Source of the DNA: Paenimyroides baculatum
GTDB lineage: Bacteria; Bacteroidota; Bacteroidia; Flavobacteriales; Flavobacteriaceae
Length of the DNA stretch: 64,000 nucleotides
Direction of reading: 5' to 3'
Assembly (NCBI RefSeq): GCF_008629655.1
Contig: NZ_VWSG01000005.1
Span: 1-64,000 of the forward strand
Shown here: in pieces, positions 60,786-64,000 of the stretch
Layout: each line of letters starts with the position of its first letter
How positions within the stretch are numbered: position 1 is the first letter of the stretch
The notes under the pieces: model-generated
Databases searched by the model: none
Told to the model about the DNA's origin: nothing
The model's input: only the letters and a program-made list of their open reading frames with translations
Made by a program: the position numbers and the translations under genes

Positions 60786-60793
60786 TATTTTTG
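60786..60793 (+). promoter_or_regulatory. -7 element of the WYL regulator gene
   Basis: TATTTTTG, 24 bp before ATG 60818. There is no TTG at -33; that position lies in operator copy 2. Confidence 0.6.
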
Positions 60794-60817
60794 ATTGATT
60801 TTCAATACCAAATAACT

Positions 60818-61843
60818 ATGGCAACGAACAAATCTGCTTTAATTCGATATAAAACCATTGATAAATGTTTACAAAACCGTTACAGAAAATGGACGTTGGA
60901 AGATTTAATTGAAAAAGTTTCGGATGCTTTGTATGAATTTGAAGGCATTACAACCGGAGTTAGCAAACGTACCATTCAGGCTGATATTCAGTTTATGCGT
61001 AGTGATAAGTTGGGATATAATGCACCAATTGTTGTAACCGACCGCAAGTTTTATAGCTATGATGATCCTGATTATTCCATCACAAAATCGCCTATTAAAG
61101 AAGAAGATGTTGATAAAATGAAGGAAATTGTTTCGCTTTTAAAACAGTTTAATGGTTTTCAGTATTTTGATGAAATGAGCGAATTGATTGCCAAATTGGA
61201 GAACAACATTTATAAATCTGCAAAGAAAACGCCGAACTACATTCAATTTGAAGACAATAAACAGTTAAAAGGAATTGATCATTTAAGCAGGCTGTACCAG
61301 GCAATTTTACAGAAAAAACCGTTGTTGATTGAATATAAATCGTTCAAATCTAAACAGGCAATTAAAGAAATTTATCATCCGTATTTGTTGAAAGAGTATC
61401 GAAACCGCTGGTTTTTAATTACCCGAAACAACAAAGGAAAACTTTTGGTAACCCTTGCTTTAGACAGAATTGAAGCTTTTTACGAATTAGACTCCAATCT
61501 TTTTCAACCTTACGAAGGCATCGATTTTGAAACCTATTTCAATGAATGTATTGGTGTAACACGAAGTGTAAAAGACCGACCGCAAAAGGTTATTTTAAAG
61601 TTTAATGTTAAAAATGCTCCGTATGTAAAAACAAAACCGCTTCATTATTCGCAACAAATTCTACAGGAAGATGAAAATGGTATGATTGTCCGTATTGATG
61701 TTATTCCAAACTTTGAACTAGAGCGTGAAATTTTAGGATTTGGAGAATGCGTTAAAGTATTGGGACCAAGAAATTTAAAAAGATTGATACAATATAGAGT
61801 TGCAAAGAATAATAGGATTTATAACACAGAAAATGATTCATAA
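60818..61843 (+). CDS. WYL-domain transcription regulator, divergent to the rtcB operon
   Basis: 341 residues from ATG 60818 (an in-frame TTG at 60791 lies in the -7 element). The N-terminal winged helix-turn-helix (about 5-75) has recognition-helix sequence VSKRTIQADIQFMR. A linker follows, then the WYL domain (about 155-235) with EYKSFKSKQAIKEIYHPYLLKEYRNRWFLI, the RWFLI stretch (197-201) standing at the name motif, and LDRI. A WCX-type C-terminal extension completes it. WYL domains bind nucleic-acid ligands or nucleotides in known regulators, so sensing of damaged RNA is a reasonable inference. It is divergent to the operon, with paired operators between. Confidence 0.88.
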   Translation: MATNKSALIRYKTIDKCLQNRYRKWTLEDLIEKVSDALYEFEGITTGVSKRTIQADIQFMRSDKLGYNAPIVVTDRKFYSYDDPDYSITKSPIKEEDVDKMKEIVSLLKQFNGFQYFDEMSELIAKLENNIYKSAKKTPNYIQFEDNKQLKGIDHLSRLYQAILQKKPLLIEYKSFKSKQAIKEIYHPYLLKEYRNRWFLITRNNKGKLLVTLALDRIEAFYELDSNLFQPYEGIDFETYFNECIGVTRSVKDRPQKVILKFNVKNAPYVKTKPLHYSQQILQEDENGMIVRIDVIPNFELEREILGFGECVKVLGPRNLKRLIQYRVAKNNRIYNTENDS

Positions 61844-61873
61844 AAAAGTCCGAAGGAATTCTTCGGACTTTTT
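61843..61873. terminator. Bidirectional terminator between the WYL gene and dnaB
   Basis: Stem AAAAAGTCCGAAG/CTTCGGACTTTTT, loop GAATT. It starts within the WYL stop codon. Confidence 0.92.
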
Positions 61874-61878
61874 ATATA

Positions 61879-63405
61879 TTAAAAAGGAACATCGCTGTCA
61901 TCACTGAAACTGCTTCCAAAAATCTGATCGCTTGGTGGTAGATCATTTGTTAAATTTCGATCGTTCATGCTAGACGGAAATTCATCAAAAGGCATAAAAG
62001 CATCATCTAAATTATCAAACTTACCAAATTTACCAAGGAATTTCAATCGAATATTATCTAAACCACCATTACGGTGCTTTGCCACAATAAATTCAGCCTG
62101 ACCTTCGGTTGGACTTTGTTCATCATCGTCCCAAACATCAATTTTATAATATTCTGGTCGGTAAATAAACGATACAATATCGGCATCCTGCTCAATTGCT
62201 CCCGATTCACGTAAATCTGAAAGCAATGGTCGTTTTGATGATCCACGGGTTTCAACCGCACGCGATAACTGTGAAAGTGCAATAACAGGAATATTTAACT
62301 CTTTTGCCAAACCTTTTAAGTTACGCGAAATGGTAGAAATTTCCTGCTCACGGTTTCCGCCACCTTTACCGTTTCCACCGGCTGTCATTAACTGCAAATA
62401 ATCAATAACAATAAGCTGAATATCGTATTGTGATTTTAAACGTCGAGCTTTTGCACGTAAATCGAATATGGATAACGAAGGGGAATCATCAATAAACAAA
62501 GGTGCTTTTTCTAAATCTTTCACCTTTACATTCAGCTGTTCCCACTCGTGCTGTTCTAACTTACCGGTTCTTAATTTTTCTGAAGACAAACCTGTTTCCG
62601 ACGAAATTAAACGGGTAATTAACTGCACACTAGACATCTCTAACGAAAAGAAAGCTACACCTCTGTTCGCATCAATGGCGATATTTCGAGCCATAGAAAG
62701 TACAAACGCCGTTTTACCCATACCGGGACGTGCCGCGATGATGATTAAATCCGATGGTTGCCAACCAGATGTTAATCCGTCTAATTTATGAAAACCTGTT
62801 GGCAAGCCCGATAAACCTTCACGCTTACCGATTTCTTCGATACGTTTTTTTGCCTGTGCAACTAAAGATTGAGCAGTTTCGGTACTTTTCTTAATGTTTC
62901 CTTGGGTAACATCGTATAATTTTGATTCTGCTTGATCTAACAGTTCAAAAATATCCGAAGATTCATCGTAGGCATCTTCAATAATTTCTGACGAAATTTT
63001 AATCAGACTGCGTTGAATGAATTTCTGTAAAATAATACGTGAATGGAACTCGATATGCGCCGATGAGGCAATCTTTTGTGTAAGATTAATCAGATAGAAA
63101 TCGCCACCTACTAATTCTAATTTACCATTTTTTCTTAACTGTGTAGAAACCGTTAAAATATCAATTGGCTGACTGGCTTTAAAAAGCATTTCAATAGCAT
63201 CATAAATATGTTTATGCGCGTCTTTGTAAAATGCATCGGGTTTTAAAATATCAATAGCTTCGTCAACTCCCTTTTTATCAATCATCATTGCACCCAGCAC
63301 AGCTTCCTCTAAATCAACTGCTTGCGGCGGAATTTTTCCTTTTTCTAAGGAAATTATATTCTGACTGTTTTTATAATTAGGATTTAATACTTTCTCTGGT
63401 TCCAT
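61879..63405 (-). CDS. dnaB: Replicative DNA helicase DnaB
   Basis: Hexameric 5'-3' helicase of the replication fork, 508 residues. The N-terminal collar domain (about 25-135) begins PPQAVDLEEAVLGAMMIDKKGVD. The RecA-like motor has P-loop AARPGMGKTAFVLSMARNIA and motif H1a FFSLEMSSVQL. Walker B is IVIDYLQLM, and the H3/H4 region ALSQLSRAVETRGSSKRPLLSDLRESGAIEQDAD and RNGGLDNIRLKF follow. The Ser/Asp-rich tail is short. It is continuous with no intein. The -7-like element ends 5 bases before ATG 63405, so the mRNA may be leaderless. Confidence 0.96.
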   Translation of the reverse strand: MEPEKVLNPNYKNSQNIISLEKGKIPPQAVDLEEAVLGAMMIDKKGVDEAIDILKPDAFYKDAHKHIYDAIEMLFKASQPIDILTVSTQLRKNGKLELVGGDFYLINLTQKIASSAHIEFHSRIILQKFIQRSLIKISSEIIEDAYDESSDIFELLDQAESKLYDVTQGNIKKSTETAQSLVAQAKKRIEEIGKREGLSGLPTGFHKLDGLTSGWQPSDLIIIAARPGMGKTAFVLSMARNIAIDANRGVAFFSLEMSSVQLITRLISSETGLSSEKLRTGKLEQHEWEQLNVKVKDLEKAPLFIDDSPSLSIFDLRAKARRLKSQYDIQLIVIDYLQLMTAGGNGKGGGNREQEISTISRNLKGLAKELNIPVIALSQLSRAVETRGSSKRPLLSDLRESGAIEQDADIVSFIYRPEYYKIDVWDDDEQSPTEGQAEFIVAKHRNGGLDNIRLKFLGKFGKFDNLDDAFMPFDEFPSSMNDRNLTNDLPPSDQIFGSSFSDDSDVPF

Positions 63406-63409
63406 AAAG

Positions 63410-63417
63410 CGAATTTA
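63410..63417 (-). promoter_or_regulatory. -7-like element of dnaB, next to the start codon
   Basis: Minus-strand TAAATTCG (one mismatch to TAnnTTTG), 4 bases before ATG 63405. This implies a leader of a few bases or none. Confidence 0.4.
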
Positions 63418-63508
63418 GTTTTTTTAAAGGTATTTTACTAACTAAACTTATTAACTATTTGGTAAAATTGAAAATATTTTAGTGTTGATAAATTAATTTA
63501 AATAAAAC

Positions 63509-63537
63509 AAAAAGCTGAACAAAATGTTCAGCTTTTT
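63509..63537 (-). terminator. Terminator after accA
   Basis: Stem AAAAAGCTGAAC/GTTCAGCTTTTT, loop AAAAT, 19 bp after the accA stop on the leftward strand. Confidence 0.88.
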
Positions 63538-63556
63538 AAATATTTTATAGTTTGAA

Positions 63557-64000
63557 TTACTCTGAAAATTCACCCATATTAGCGTATTTATCCATACGTT
63601 CGTTAATTAGGGTATCTATTTTCTTTTTAGATAATTCGTTGTATGTTTTAACAATGGTTTTCTTCACTGTTTCAAAAGTAGCTTCACGATCATAGTGTGC
63701 ACCACCTAACGGTTCAGGAATAATATCGTCAATAAGTTTGTTTTTCTTCATGTCAACCGATGTTAGTTTTAAAGCATCAGCAGCAATCTCTTTATATTCC
63801 CAGCTACGGAATAAGATCGATGAACAAGATTCAGGAGAAATTACCGAATACCAAGTGTTTTCTAACATGAAAACCTTATCACCTACTCCAATTCCTAATG
63901 CTCCACCAGAAGCTCCTTCTCCAACAATAATTACAATAATTGGCACTTTAATACGGAACATTTCAAAAATATTTCGTGCAATTGCTTCACCTTGTCCACG
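63557..64000 (-). CDS. accA: Acetyl-CoA carboxylase carboxyltransferase subunit alpha (partial, 5' end off the window)
   Basis: The C-terminal 147 residues of the alpha carboxyltransferase, which with AccD transfers the carboxyl group from biotin to acetyl-CoA in fatty-acid synthesis. The frame runs unbroken to the right edge: 13 codons ([13 protein letters not shown]) precede the first internal ATG at 63961, so that ATG is not the start. Conserved parts are [39 protein letters not shown], then CSSILFRSW and [10 protein letters not shown]. Complete AccA has about 317 residues. It is followed by a terminator and is co-directional with dnaB. Confidence 0.94.
   Translation of the reverse strand, partial: RGQGEAIARNIFEMFRIKVPIIVIIVGEGASGGALGIGVGDKVFMLENTWYSVISPESCSSILFRSWEYKEIAADALKLTSVDMKKNKLIDDIIPEPLGGAHYDREATFETVKKTIVKTYNELSKKKIDTLINERMDKYANMGEFSE

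Overview
The window is a 64 kb piece of a low-GC chromosome from a member of the Bacteroidota, most likely the family Flavobacteriaceae. Three things point there. The protein families are typical: PorX of the type IX secretion system, DUF4294, DUF4349, a MutS2-like protein without an Smr domain, and an AcnB/AcnA pair. Start sites lack strong Shine-Dalgarno sequences. Promoters carry the Bacteroidota -7 element TAnnTTTG, and in the clearest case (the tRNA pair at 46.6 kb) also a -33 TTG at the exact 19 bp spacing. No phage, insertion sequence or CRISPR array is visible. Almost everything is housekeeping, and gene ends are marked by compact hairpin terminators that often serve converging genes.

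Layout. At 1-341 three tandem leftward promoters and a boxA-like leader point to an rRNA operon just beyond the left edge. From 0.5 to 10 kb come a CoA-binding protein, a sodium:solute symporter, recR, a CHY zinc-finger lipoprotein, a DUF4349 lipoprotein, prfC and two SurA/PpiC-type periplasmic isomerases. From 10 to 23 kb come two aconitases (AcnB and AcnA types) around a GC-rich intergenic repeat, kynureninase, an arginase-family enzyme, the t6A gene tsaC/sua5, the CCA-adding enzyme, COX15/CtaA and a DUF2490 protein. From 23 to 37 kb come dedA, a rhodanese, thiamine pyrophosphokinase, aroC, ung, mutS2, pheT, a KTSC-domain lipoprotein, a CvfB-like protein and dnaX, which is split into two frames at a run of ten A. 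From 37 to 56 kb come an M42 peptidase, an RprXY-type two-component pair, coaE with a glycosyltransferase, porX-tsaE-ald, tRNA-Ser and tRNA-Tyr, pepT, a four-gene leftward operon ending in DUF2461, truA with an ABC exporter, and lpd. From 56 to 57.3 kb lie two tandem paralogous secreted proteins of unknown function. From 57.3 to 61.9 kb is a self-contained RNA-repair island. The window ends with dnaB and the 3' part of accA.

The most interesting region is 57314-61873. A leftward operon encodes two different polymerase-beta-like nucleotidyltransferases (PF10127/RlaP type) followed by the RNA ligase RtcB. A divergent gene encodes a WYL-domain transcription regulator. The shared intergenic region holds two copies of one palindrome, TACGCA-N7-TGCGTA. 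Each copy sits where the -33 element of one of the two divergent promoters should be, and both promoters lack a recognisable -33. This suggests a WYL-controlled, activator-type RNA-damage response. The second notable point is dnaX: the 0 frame ends just after an A10 run, and the -1 frame continues for 218 codons into the usual C-terminal part, so either programmed recoding produces two clamp-loader subunits or the gene is broken.

The -7 elements also correct several start codons (prfC, the first isomerase, the arginase-family gene, mutS2, DUF4294, DUF4258, the WYL gene and others), because longer open frames begin inside or upstream of the promoter.
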